20,398 nucleotides of DNA. Origin: JAPLST01 sp964397565. GTDB lineage: Bacteria > Auribacterota > UBA3054 > JAPLST01. The notes under the pieces are model-generated. The model had not been told where the DNA came from. It ran no database searches and was given only the letters and a program-made list of their open reading frames with translations. Numbering within the stretch: the stretch's first letter is position 1; every line of letters begins with the position of its first letter. The position numbers were made by a program, and so were the translations under genes. The stretch spans positions 1-20,398 of the forward strand of contig CAYNJC010000056.1 of assembly GCA_964397565.1 (NCBI GenBank), written 5' to 3'. Below are positions 1 to 8,036 of the stretch, in pieces.

Positions 1-3000
1 GGAAGGCGCCGCGCAGATTGGCAGGATTTGCCACAATGTTGGTGGCGCACCAAATACCATCTCTGACCGTGGTGCTGTCGGGCCCTTCGATGAAATACGC
101 CGTGCCGTCATCGATCGTCGAGCGGGATGCCGCCCCGCTGTTGGTGGTCATCTCGACCGCGTAGATGGTGGTGTTCTGCCCGGATTGGATACGGCGAATC
201 TGCCCGTCGGCATAATCGTCGCCGTTCTGGCCGGCCGCGCCATCGGTCACCAACAGTTGGTAGTTTTGCGGACTTGTCCAGGCGACAAAGCCGCCCGGCT
301 GGCACGCGTTTTTCGGCGAGGCATTATCGGGATGCCAGCAGAGCGGCGCATCGCGGCGCACCCCATTGGCCAGTGAACGCTGGCCGGCGCTGTTGGTCAG
401 CCACATAGAAAAAATGCTCCACGAACAGGACAGGTCGTCGCCGGGCTGCCAGCCGTTCATCACAATCGTGTCGTTGTACTTCAATGAGCAGAGCCATTCG
501 GATTTCTGCTGATTGGCGCGCACATGCAACACCTGCTGCCATTGCGACGACAGCGCCGTGATAGGCAGATCGGCGCGCACACGCCAAAAACACTGGCTGG
601 TGCCGTCGTCACCGCCACTGCCGGTGAAGAAACGCACGTAGACATAGCCATCCTCATTGGTGTCGCGATTGTGCACAAAATCCTGGCCGCTATCCCAGTG
701 CAGATCGGCGTTCTGCACGGCGACGCCAGCGGTTTCCTCCCACGCCACACCACCACTGCTTTGACAGATCAGGTTGAACGGCGCGGAATATCCGTAATAC
801 TTGACGCCATAGACATCCTCGACCATCACAATCACGCGCGCATTGCTGGACAACACCCCGGTTGGCACATGCCATGGATAGGGCGAACGCAGGTGGTAGT
901 TATAATCCGCGCAGATCGGAATCCACGCCGAAACATCGTTGGTCAGTTGGTAATACAGATGCGTTGCACGCACGCCCTGCGGCAGACCATCAATGGTCCA
1001 GGCAATGTTGGTGAGCGGCGCATACGTGTTGGCCACGGTACCGGAAGCGGTCGGCGCAGTCACGGTGATGGTCACGCTGGTGTTGGTCGGCTTCGGCAGA
1101 ATCGAGATTTGCAGGGCAACATCGGAATAGGTGCACACCGGCCGCGCCGACGGCGACGCGAACGCGTTACCAAATGTGGTATACCAATAGCCCGTCAGGC
1201 CGCGCCCGTAATTGTCGGATTCGGTCAGCACGCGGGTATAGCTGGTCGTGCGCTCGGCCCAGTCATCATAGGCGCGGTAGGCTGGCGTGGGCGACCATGA
1301 TCCTGAGCGGTTGTTTTTGGGGATGAAGTTTTTGCGCAAGCCACATTGAACCGGCTGCGATGGTGACGTGATCTGCACGGTCACTTGCGTGGTGCCCGGC
1401 GGCGCATAGATTTGATAGGTAAACCAGCCGGCCAGATCAAGATCAGTAAGGACAGGACGCTGGTCAGCGCCGAGCGGGTAGGAAGCGGTGTTCCAATCCC
1501 AGGCATACGTCATCCAATTATTCAACTTGCCGCGATAGATGCCCACTTGTTGCGGGAAATGGTTCCACCACCACCATGAAAAGCCGGTTTCGTCCATGCT
1601 CTCGTCGCACAAATCCCATTCGCGTCCTTGAATCAGGCGCGGCGCATTGGTCAGACTCTGCGGATAGTACGGGCTGTTCCAATTGTCGGCCGTGCTCAAG
1701 ACCGGTGAGTTGCGAAAATAATCATAGCCCCAGCCTTCGTTAATACCATTGGGCGCCCAGTGAATATTGCCGCAACCAATGTTGTAGTCAACCACGCGCT
1801 GAAAGCGGGAAAAGGCAGCGAACTCATTGATATTGGTAAACTTTGAAAAATAGTCTTCGACCACGGGCGGATAGCCCCCTTCCATCGCATATGGCAGGTA
1901 GCCGTTCATGAACCATTGCGCCAGAATTGACTCGCCAAAGCCATGGCCAACCGGATGCCCGCAACTCCCGGCCCGCTCACAATTCATGCCCATCATGGCG
2001 ATCGTACGCTCATTGGTCCAGACAGTCGGCGGTGAATTGCACCACGAGGCGCCCTTGCCCAACATGTGCGTTTCATAATAACTGAAGTACGGACCACCAC
2101 CGACGATGACATGATCCACCTCGCCGCGATCAACCATGCCAAGCACCTCAGGAAAATCGTTGGTCAGGCAGAAGAGGTAGTCCATCGTGCCGGGAGTATT
2201 ATGACTGGCATCGGCGATGTAACTGGCATCGGAGTAGCGATGCTCGCCCAGCGCGTTGGTGCTCTGGCTGTACGGAAACAAGTTTGCGTTGGTCCACAAA
2301 ACAACCTCAAGATCAAGCATGCCGTCGGTTTTATGCCGAAAGCCATCAACCAACATTTTAACACAGACGCGCGGATCGGTCAAACCATAATACTGCCAAT
2401 ACTTCTGGTTGCCATGGTTCTCAAAGATGGGCTCGTAATTCAGCACCGCCAGCTTGACCTTCATGTACCCAGGCACGCGCTTGCGGAGGTCAACCTGCCG
2501 ATTGGGTGGAATCGCGCGTGTGACCGTCAGCGCCGCGTGCTGCACCTGGCCATACACATTGCTGCCGCGGACGGTGATCGTGTTCTCGCCTTCCACCAAT
2601 GCAATCGTGCTGATCGTCCACCAGGGCGTGCCGACCGGCAGTGTCCCGCTCTCGTCCGTCGCACTGTTGTGCCAGGTCATGACCCCAACCGTGCACAGAT
2701 TGTTCGACCCGCCCAGCGCGACGCTGGCGACGTCGGGCGCAACCACGGTGGCGCCGTTGGTAATGGCAATGAATGCGTGCGGCGGCACTGTGCGGGTGAC
2801 CGTCACGCGTGCGCTGGCAGTCCTGCCGTTCACATTGGTGCCCAAGACGACAATCATATTGGTGCCAAACTCCAGCCCGATCGGGCCGATCGTCCGCGCC
2901 AACGGCGCGGCGGGAAAGGCCCCGCTCATGCCAGTGCGTTGATTCAGCCACTGCATCGTGCCGACCACCGCCGCTTCATTGGTCACAAACAAGGAACAAA

Positions 3001-3541
3001 CAGTTTCCGCTATCGGCACGCTGAGCGGCGCATTCGTGATGGCCACCGTCAGATCAACCGTTAGATTCCAATGGAGCACAATAGAGCCTGCATCGTAGCC
3101 GTCGACCGCAATGGCATAGACCGTGTCGCGCAGCACCGGCAGACGCACCTGGCTCTGCACGTTCTGCGCGTTGTCATGCCAGGTCAGGCGCGTCAAAGCA
3201 TTGACTGTCATGCCGGTGTAGACTGCCATAGTCGTCGCAAGCAGCGAACCCATGCGCGAAACACTGTCAGCAGAGTTCAGCGTCAACTGCCCACTGGCGG
3301 CCGGGGTGTAACGCCACCATAGTGAGTGATACGGACCGCCGGCGCTGCCATGATCTGGCTCATCGGCCTCGGTGGTGGCACCCACATTGTTGCCGTAGCT
3401 GGTGCCGGTAGCGCCAGAAATCACCCATGCGTTGGTGAAGTCATCATTGCTCGTGGCTGCAGACAATACCGCCGCGATCAGCCACCCCGCACCAAACATC
3501 AGCGCAACGATTCGACGCCGCCGTTGAACAGGTGTAGTCAT
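1..3541 (-). CDS. Giant secreted PPC/Ig-like/hydrolase-like surface protein, incomplete at 3' end
   Basis: About 1,180 codons are present. The frame stays open from ATG at 3541 to the window edge, and alignment with the downstream-encoded paralogue at 3556-7791 predicts about 680 bp more beyond position 1, including the sorting signal. The N-terminus (MTTPVQRRRRI, then a hydrophobic run ending VLSAATS) is a signal peptide. Next come a PPC-like domain, two Ig-like repeats, the module with NCERAGSCGHPVGHGFGES, and the start of the DxNxDG C-terminal module. The paralogue's GYPGLPGYP segment is replaced by QPGDDLSCS at about 430-465. The gene starts 14 bp after the stop of the neighbouring gene, with no Shine-Dalgarno sequence and no promoter in that gap, so it is probably co-transcribed from the promoter at 7836-7864. 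The function is not known; an exported, anchored surface protein is the safe call. I found no frameshift or stop, so it is not a pseudogene within the window. Confidence 0.93.
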   Translation of the reverse strand, partial: MTTPVQRRRRIVALMFGAGWLIAAVLSAATSNDDFTNAWVISGATGTSYGNNVGATTEADEPDHGSAGGPYHSLWWRYTPAASGQLTLNSADSVSRMGSLLATTMAVYTGMTVNALTRLTWHDNAQNVQSQVRLPVLRDTVYAIAVDGYDAGSIVLHWNLTVDLTVAITNAPLSVPIAETVCSLFVTNEAAVVGTMQWLNQRTGMSGAFPAAPLARTIGPIGLEFGTNMIVVLGTNVNGRTASARVTVTRTVPPHAFIAITNGATVVAPDVASVALGGSNNLCTVGVMTWHNSATDESGTLPVGTPWWTISTIALVEGENTITVRGSNVYGQVQHAALTVTRAIPPNRQVDLRKRVPGYMKVKLAVLNYEPIFENHGNQKYWQYYGLTDPRVCVKMLVDGFRHKTDGMLDLEVVLWTNANLFPYSQSTNALGEHRYSDASYIADASHNTPGTMDYLFCLTNDFPEVLGMVDRGEVDHVIVGGGPYFSYYETHMLGKGASWCNSPPTVWTNERTIAMMGMNCERAGSCGHPVGHGFGESILAQWFMNGYLPYAMEGGYPPVVEDYFSKFTNINEFAAFSRFQRVVDYNIGCGNIHWAPNGINEGWGYDYFRNSPVLSTADNWNSPYYPQSLTNAPRLIQGREWDLCDESMDETGFSWWWWNHFPQQVGIYRGKLNNWMTYAWDWNTASYPLGADQRPVLTDLDLAGWFTYQIYAPPGTTQVTVQITSPSQPVQCGLRKNFIPKNNRSGSWSPTPAYRAYDDWAERTTSYTRVLTESDNYGRGLTGYWYTTFGNAFASPSARPVCTYSDVALQISILPKPTNTSVTITVTAPTASGTVANTYAPLTNIAWTIDGLPQGVRATHLYYQLTNDVSAWIPICADYNYHLRSPYPWHVPTGVLSSNARVIVMVEDVYGVKYYGYSAPFNLICQSSGGVAWEETAGVAVQNADLHWDSGQDFVHNRDTNEDGYVYVRFFTGSGGDDGTSQCFWRVRADLPITALSSQWQQVLHVRANQQKSEWLCSLKYNDTIVMNGWQPGDDLSCSWSIFSMWLTNSAGQRSLANGVRRDAPLCWHPDNASPKNACQPGGFVAWTSPQNYQLLVTDGAAGQNGDDYADGQIRRIQSGQNTTIYAVEMTTNSGAASRSTIDDGTAYFIEGPDSTTVRDGIWCATNIVANPANLRGAF
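498..1612. repeat. 1,115-bp block with no visible difference from 4739-5853
   Basis: Reading the two leftward genes side by side at a constant offset of 4,241 bp, I find no difference between t497/c4738 and a1613/g5854. Immediately outside the block, substitutions and a 6-bp length difference appear. The block encodes the beta-rich middle and the start of the C-terminal module. Confidence 0.85.
2448..2746. repeat. 299-bp block identical to 6689-6987
   Basis: The same 4,241-bp offset applies. The block is bounded by c2447/t6688 and g2747/c6988. It encodes most of the second Ig-like repeat and the start of the GHxxGH module. It is separated from the 1,115-bp block by about 830 bp in which the copies differ at scattered positions. 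Confidence 0.8.
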
Positions 3542-3555
3542 AACAAAGCCATGGC

Positions 3556-6500
3556 TTATGCTTTTCTCAGCCAACGCGCCAAGAAAAATATTATTGCACC
3601 GGCGCACAGACCGATGGGTTCGGGAACCACCAGCACGCGCGCGGTGCAACAGGCCAGATAGCCGTACACGTTTGTGCCGGTCACGATGATCGTGTTTGCA
3701 CCCGGCGCGACCGGAACGTCCGCCAGCACCGTTGCAAGACCGGCCACGGGCACGACACCGCCGGCACCGGCCCAGGTATTGGTCCATTGCAGGGCGCCGA
3801 CCGTGTAGGCATTATTGGTCACAAAGAGCTGCACGGTGGTGACAGTTTCATCCACCGTCATGGTCGGGTTGGTGACACCCACCTGCGCTGCCCAGGCGCC
3901 CAAGTCCAGCCGTTGGAGCAGGCGCGTATCGGCGAATGCGCCGTCAAGCATGAAGAGATAGCGGCCGGAATTACCAACTTGGCCAAGCCATTTGTCATGC
4001 CCGGCCGGCCACAAATTCTGTGCGCCGTATAAGGTCACCGGTCCATTGGTCGGCGCGGCGAGGTCGAAGGCATACATGCGTTGATCCGCGTCCCCGGCCG
4101 AGAAACTGACGATCAGCAAATGCTTGTAGAGATAGTTGTCGCGCGGGGCGATGGCATGAATGGCGACCGGGCGGTTTGCATTCGGCGTGCTCCAGCCATC
4201 AGCGCCGGCGGCCATGCTGCTGTAGGGAATCAGCGGGAAGGCGCCGCGCAGATTGGCAGGATTGGCCACAATGTTGGTGGCGCACCAGATACCATCTCTG
4301 ACCGTGGTGTTGTCGGGCCCTTCGATGAAATACGCCGTGCCGCCATCGATCGTCGAGCGGGACGCCGCCCCGCTGTTGGTGGTCATCTCGACCGCGTAGA
4401 GGGTGGTGTTCTGCCCGGATTGGATGCGGCGAATCTGCCCGTCGGCATAATCGTCACCGCTGAGGCTGCCGGCGCCATCGGTCACCAGCAGTTGGTAGGC
4501 TTGCGGGCTCGTCCAAGCGACGAAGCCGCCCGGCTGGCAAGTGTTTTTCGGGTAGGCATTGTCCGGATACCAGCACAGCGGCGCGTCGCGGCGCACGCCA
4601 TTGGCCAGCGAGCGCTTGCCGGCGCTGTTGGTCAACCAGAAGGAGAAAATGCTCCACGGATAGCCGGGCAGGCCGGGATAGCCGGGCAACCAGCCGTTCA
4701 TCACAATCGTGTCGTTGTACTTCAATGAGCAGAGCCACTCGGATTTCTGCTGATTGGCGCGCACATGCAACACCTGCTGCCATTGCGACGACAGCGCCGT
4801 GATAGGCAGATCGGCGCGCACACGCCAAAAACACTGGCTGGTGCCGTCGTCACCGCCACTGCCGGTGAAGAAACGCACGTAGACATAGCCATCCTCATTG
4901 GTGTCGCGATTGTGCACAAAATCCTGGCCGCTATCCCAGTGCAGATCGGCGTTCTGCACGGCGACGCCAGCGGTTTCCTCCCACGCCACACCACCACTGC
5001 TTTGACAGATCAGGTTGAACGGCGCGGAATATCCGTAATACTTGACGCCATAGACATCCTCGACCATCACAATCACGCGCGCATTGCTGGACAACACCCC
5101 GGTTGGCACATGCCATGGATAGGGCGAACGCAGGTGGTAGTTATAATCCGCGCAGATCGGAATCCACGCCGAAACATCGTTGGTCAGTTGGTAATACAGA
5201 TGCGTTGCACGCACGCCCTGCGGCAGACCATCAATGGTCCAGGCAATGTTGGTGAGCGGCGCATACGTGTTGGCCACGGTACCGGAAGCGGTCGGCGCAG
5301 TCACGGTGATGGTCACGCTGGTGTTGGTCGGCTTCGGCAGAATCGAGATTTGCAGGGCAACATCGGAATAGGTGCACACCGGCCGCGCCGACGGCGACGC
5401 GAACGCGTTACCAAATGTGGTATACCAATAGCCCGTCAGGCCGCGCCCGTAATTGTCGGATTCGGTCAGCACGCGGGTATAGCTGGTCGTGCGCTCGGCC
5501 CAGTCATCATAGGCGCGGTAGGCTGGCGTGGGCGACCATGATCCTGAGCGGTTGTTTTTGGGGATGAAGTTTTTGCGCAAGCCACATTGAACCGGCTGCG
5601 ATGGTGACGTGATCTGCACGGTCACTTGCGTGGTGCCCGGCGGCGCATAGATTTGATAGGTAAACCAGCCGGCCAGATCAAGATCAGTAAGGACAGGACG
5701 CTGGTCAGCGCCGAGCGGGTAGGAAGCGGTGTTCCAATCCCAGGCATACGTCATCCAATTATTCAACTTGCCGCGATAGATGCCCACTTGTTGCGGGAAA
5801 TGGTTCCACCACCACCATGAAAAGCCGGTTTCGTCCATGCTCTCGTCGCACAAGTCCCATTCGCGTCCCTGAATCAGGCGCGGCGCATTGGTCAGGCTCT
5901 GTGGATAATACGGGCTGTTCCAATTGTCGGCCGTGCTCAAGACCGGCGAGTTGCGGAAATAATCATAGCCCCAGCCGTCATTCGTGCCATTGGGCGCCCA
6001 GTGAATGTTGCCGCAACCAATGTTGTAGTCAACCACGCGCTGATAGCGGGTAAAGGCAGCGAACTCATTGATATTGGTAAACTTTGAAACATAGTCTTCG
6101 ACCACGGGCGGATAGCCACCATTGCTCATATATGGCAGGCCGCTGTTCATGAACCATTGCGCCATAACTGACTCGCCGTGGCCATGGCCAATCGGGTGCC
6201 CGCAACTCCCGGCCCGTTCACAGTTCATGCCCATCATGGAGATCGTACGTTCATTGGTCCAGACGGTCGGCGAGGAGTTGCACCACGAGGCGCCCTTGCC
6301 CAACATGAGCGTTTCATGATAGCCGAAGTACGGACCGCCACCGACGATGACATGATCCACTTCGCCGCGATCAACCATGCCAAGCACCTCGGGAAAATCG
6401 TTGGTCAGGCAGAAGAGGTAGTCCATCGTGCCGGGCGTATTATGACTGGCATCGGCCATGTAACTGGCATCAGAGAAGCGGTGTTCGCCCAGCGCGTTGG

Positions 6501-7791
6501 TGCTCTGGCTGTACGGAAATAAGTCCACATTGGTCCATACCGCGATCTCAAAGTCCAGCATGCCGTCGGTCTTATGCCGAAAGCCGTCGACTATCAGTTG
6601 AACGCAGATGCGCGGATCGGTCAAACCATAGTACTGCCAATACTTCTGGTTGCCATGGTTCTCAAAGAGGGGCTCGTAGTTCAGCACTGCCAGCTTGACC
6701 TTCATGTACCCAGGCACGCGCTTGCGGAGGTCAACCTGCCGATTGGGTGGAATCGCGCGTGTGACCGTCAGCGCCGCGTGCTGCACCTGGCCATACACAT
6801 TGCTGCCGCGGACGGTGATCGTGTTCTCGCCTTCCACCAATGCAATCGTGCTGATCGTCCACCAGGGCGTGCCGACCGGCAGTGTCCCGCTCTCGTCCGT
6901 CGCACTGTTGTGCCAGGTCATGACCCCAACCGTGCACAGATTGTTCGACCCGCCCAGCGCGACGCTGGCGACGTCGGGCGCAACCACCGTGGCGCCGTTG
7001 GTGATGGCAATAAATGCTTGTGGCGGCCACGCGCGCGTGACCGTCACGCTGGCGCTGCCGGTCTTGCCATTTACATTGGTGCCCGAGACGACAATCGTGT
7101 TCGCGCCAAACTCCAGCCCGATGGGGCCGATCGTCCGCGCCAACGGCGCGGCGGGAAAGGCCCCGCTCATGCCGGTGCGTTGATTCAGCCACTGCATCGT
7201 GCCGACCACGGCCGCTTCATTGGTCACAAACAAGGAACAGTCGGCTTCCTCCATCGGCACGCTGAAGGACGCATTCGTGATGGCCACCGCCAGGTCAACC
7301 TCCAGATTCCAATGGAGCGCTATCGTGCCCACGTTCGAATCATTGTAGCCGTCAACCGCGATGGCATAGACCGTGTCGCGCACCACCGGCACACTCACCT
7401 CGCTCCAAACGCCAAAACTGTCGTCGTTCCACGCCATGCGTGACAGGGCATTGACCAGCGTGCCGGTGTAGACTGCCATGGTCGTATCAAGTGCGGTGCT
7501 CTCATTCGCGTAACTGTCCAGCGTGGCTATCGTCAACTGCCCATTGGCGGGCGCGGTGTAACGCCACCACACCGAGTGATACGGGCCACCGGCGCTCCAA
7601 TGCTTGGGCTCGCCGGCTTCACTGGTGGCCCCGACATTGCTGGCGTTGCTGATGCCGGCATCGCCGGAAATCGCCCATGCGTTGGAAAAATAATCGTTGC
7701 TTGTGGCAGCCGGCAGCACTCCCGCCATCAGCCACCCCGCACCCAGAATCAGGGCGGCAATTGCAGGCCGTTGTTGAACATGTGTCGTCAT
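3556..7791 (-). CDS. Giant PEP-CTERM surface protein with PPC-like, Ig-like and GHxxGHxxGES modules
   Basis: A 1,411-residue protein. I chose ATG 7791 over the in-frame ATG at 7827 because the paralogue starts at the equivalent place, the signal peptide then begins normally (MTTHVQQRPAIAAL... to VLPAA), and the predicted transcript start (~7829) leaves no leader before 7827. Domains by residue: signal 1-30; PPC-like beta-sandwich 31-162 (GATSEAGEP, YTG, IAVDGY); Ig-like repeats 165-253 and 258-346; large module ~354-690 with N523-C-E-R526, H532xxxH536xxxE540-S541, G-N-I-H597-x-x-P-N and a WWWWNHFP stretch; beta-rich linker; C-terminal module from ~960 with D963-x-N-x-D967-G; Ig-like repeat 3 ~1297-1388; VPEP at 1389-1392; hydrophobic segment 1393-1405; basic tail RWLRKA. 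The 354-690 part resembles, from memory, a widespread uncharacterised family of secreted bacterial proteins with ER and GH..ES motifs. H532/H536/E540 could bind a metal, but this is a hypothesis. First gene of a leftward operon. Confidence 0.94.
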   Translation of the reverse strand: MTTHVQQRPAIAALILGAGWLMAGVLPAATSNDYFSNAWAISGDAGISNASNVGATSEAGEPKHWSAGGPYHSVWWRYTAPANGQLTIATLDSYANESTALDTTMAVYTGTLVNALSRMAWNDDSFGVWSEVSVPVVRDTVYAIAVDGYNDSNVGTIALHWNLEVDLAVAITNASFSVPMEEADCSLFVTNEAAVVGTMQWLNQRTGMSGAFPAAPLARTIGPIGLEFGANTIVVSGTNVNGKTGSASVTVTRAWPPQAFIAITNGATVVAPDVASVALGGSNNLCTVGVMTWHNSATDESGTLPVGTPWWTISTIALVEGENTITVRGSNVYGQVQHAALTVTRAIPPNRQVDLRKRVPGYMKVKLAVLNYEPLFENHGNQKYWQYYGLTDPRICVQLIVDGFRHKTDGMLDFEIAVWTNVDLFPYSQSTNALGEHRFSDASYMADASHNTPGTMDYLFCLTNDFPEVLGMVDRGEVDHVIVGGGPYFGYHETLMLGKGASWCNSSPTVWTNERTISMMGMNCERAGSCGHPIGHGHGESVMAQWFMNSGLPYMSNGGYPPVVEDYVSKFTNINEFAAFTRYQRVVDYNIGCGNIHWAPNGTNDGWGYDYFRNSPVLSTADNWNSPYYPQSLTNAPRLIQGREWDLCDESMDETGFSWWWWNHFPQQVGIYRGKLNNWMTYAWDWNTASYPLGADQRPVLTDLDLAGWFTYQIYAPPGTTQVTVQITSPSQPVQCGLRKNFIPKNNRSGSWSPTPAYRAYDDWAERTTSYTRVLTESDNYGRGLTGYWYTTFGNAFASPSARPVCTYSDVALQISILPKPTNTSVTITVTAPTASGTVANTYAPLTNIAWTIDGLPQGVRATHLYYQLTNDVSAWIPICADYNYHLRSPYPWHVPTGVLSSNARVIVMVEDVYGVKYYGYSAPFNLICQSSGGVAWEETAGVAVQNADLHWDSGQDFVHNRDTNEDGYVYVRFFTGSGGDDGTSQCFWRVRADLPITALSSQWQQVLHVRANQQKSEWLCSLKYNDTIVMNGWLPGYPGLPGYPWSIFSFWLTNSAGKRSLANGVRRDAPLCWYPDNAYPKNTCQPGGFVAWTSPQAYQLLVTDGAGSLSGDDYADGQIRRIQSGQNTTLYAVEMTTNSGAASRSTIDGGTAYFIEGPDNTTVRDGIWCATNIVANPANLRGAFPLIPYSSMAAGADGWSTPNANRPVAIHAIAPRDNYLYKHLLIVSFSAGDADQRMYAFDLAAPTNGPVTLYGAQNLWPAGHDKWLGQVGNSGRYLFMLDGAFADTRLLQRLDLGAWAAQVGVTNPTMTVDETVTTVQLFVTNNAYTVGALQWTNTWAGAGGVVPVAGLATVLADVPVAPGANTIIVTGTNVYGYLACCTARVLVVPEPIGLCAGAIIFFLARWLRKA
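4739..5853. repeat. Partner of the identical block 498-1612
   Basis: Second copy of the 1,115-bp identical block, inside the intact leftward gene. It is in direct orientation relative to the first copy, so recombination between the two could delete or amplify a full gene unit of about 4.24 kb. Confidence 0.85.
6689..6987. repeat. Partner of the identical block 2448-2746
   Basis: Second copy of the 299-bp identical block, in direct orientation. Just beyond it the copies diverge again, including the residues joining Ig-like repeats 1 and 2 (AWPPQ here, TVPPH in the other gene). Confidence 0.8.
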
Positions 7792-7835
7792 AAAATTGTG
7801 TGTAGTGGTTTGCATTATATTGTACATGCAAGTAT

Positions 7836-7864
7836 AGTATAGCTAATCACGCGTGGCTTGTCAA
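7836..7864 (-). promoter_or_regulatory. Sigma70-like promoter of the leftward operon
   Basis: On the minus strand, TTGACA (7864-7859) is followed by a 17-bp spacer and TATACT (7841-7836). The -35 matches consensus exactly and the -10 at five of six positions. The predicted start point is about 7829, giving a leader of about 38 nt to ATG 7791. A second TATACT overlaps at 7836-7831, and a TATAAT lies at 7819-7814 but has no matching -35. Confidence 0.75.
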
Positions 7865-7970
7865 ATCACGATGTGCCGCACCGGCAATGACTAATTTGTC
7901 AGGCGCTGTGAGCATAAGGTGCGAAGCGCGCATGGGAATATCGCGCATGCCAGTTGATTGATGTAGCCAC

Positions 7971-7999
7971 TTGAAGTAAAATGTAAATTATGGTATACT
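7971..7999 (+). promoter_or_regulatory. Sigma70-like promoter (extended -10) of the rightward operon
   Basis: TTGAAG (7971-7976), a 17-bp spacer, then TATACT (7994-7999) preceded by TGG, which fits an extended -10. The predicted start point is about 8006, which leaves about 31 nt to ATG 8037. I see no comparable promoter in the short gaps before the next three genes, so this one may drive the whole rightward array. Confidence 0.72.
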
Positions 8000-8011
8000 G
8001 TAATTATACAG
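7998..8011. promoter_or_regulatory. Inverted repeat at the rightward start point (possible operator)
   Basis: CTGTA, ATTA, TACAG: perfect 5-bp arms that begin in the -10 element and span the predicted transcription start. The position is where a repressor would act. Only one copy is seen and the arms are short. Confidence 0.3.
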
Positions 8012-8036
8012 CAGCCTAACTCAAACTCATACGAAC

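Larger units (their letters stand above)
7792..8036. promoter_or_regulatory. Divergent intergenic control region with small repeats
   Basis: This 245-bp region separates the two gene families and is visibly more AT-rich than the genes, especially at its ends. Besides the two promoters it holds TGCCG-CAC-CGGCA (7874-7886), a short inverted repeat just upstream of the leftward -35; two direct copies of CGCGCATG (7927-7934 and 7942-7949) 15 bp apart, between the promoters; and the inverted repeat CTGTA-ATTA-TACAG (7998-8011) overlapping the rightward -10 and start point. These could be operator sites for shared control, but each is short enough to arise by chance. No open frame of interest is seen. 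Confidence 0.55.

Noticed and set aside
2066..3064. 332-codon open frame on the plus strand
   Set aside because: It is the reverse of the leftward gene, with low-complexity H/R/A-rich sequence typical of an antisense frame. A similar frame appears in the paralogue simply because the DNA is similar.
1..7791. Leftward repeat pair as an insertion sequence or transposon
   Set aside because: There is no transposase, terminal inverted repeat or target duplication. The repeat unit is one whole gene plus its 14-bp gap, which fits tandem gene duplication.
7792..7827. Upstream in-frame ATG at 7827 as the start of the leftward gene
   Set aside because: It would begin at or before the predicted transcript start, would add 12 residues ahead of the signal peptide, and has no counterpart in the paralogue.
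7874..7886. TGCCG-CAC-CGGCA hairpin as a terminator
   Set aside because: It has only a 5-bp stem with no T-run, and lies upstream of both operons, where a terminator has no role.
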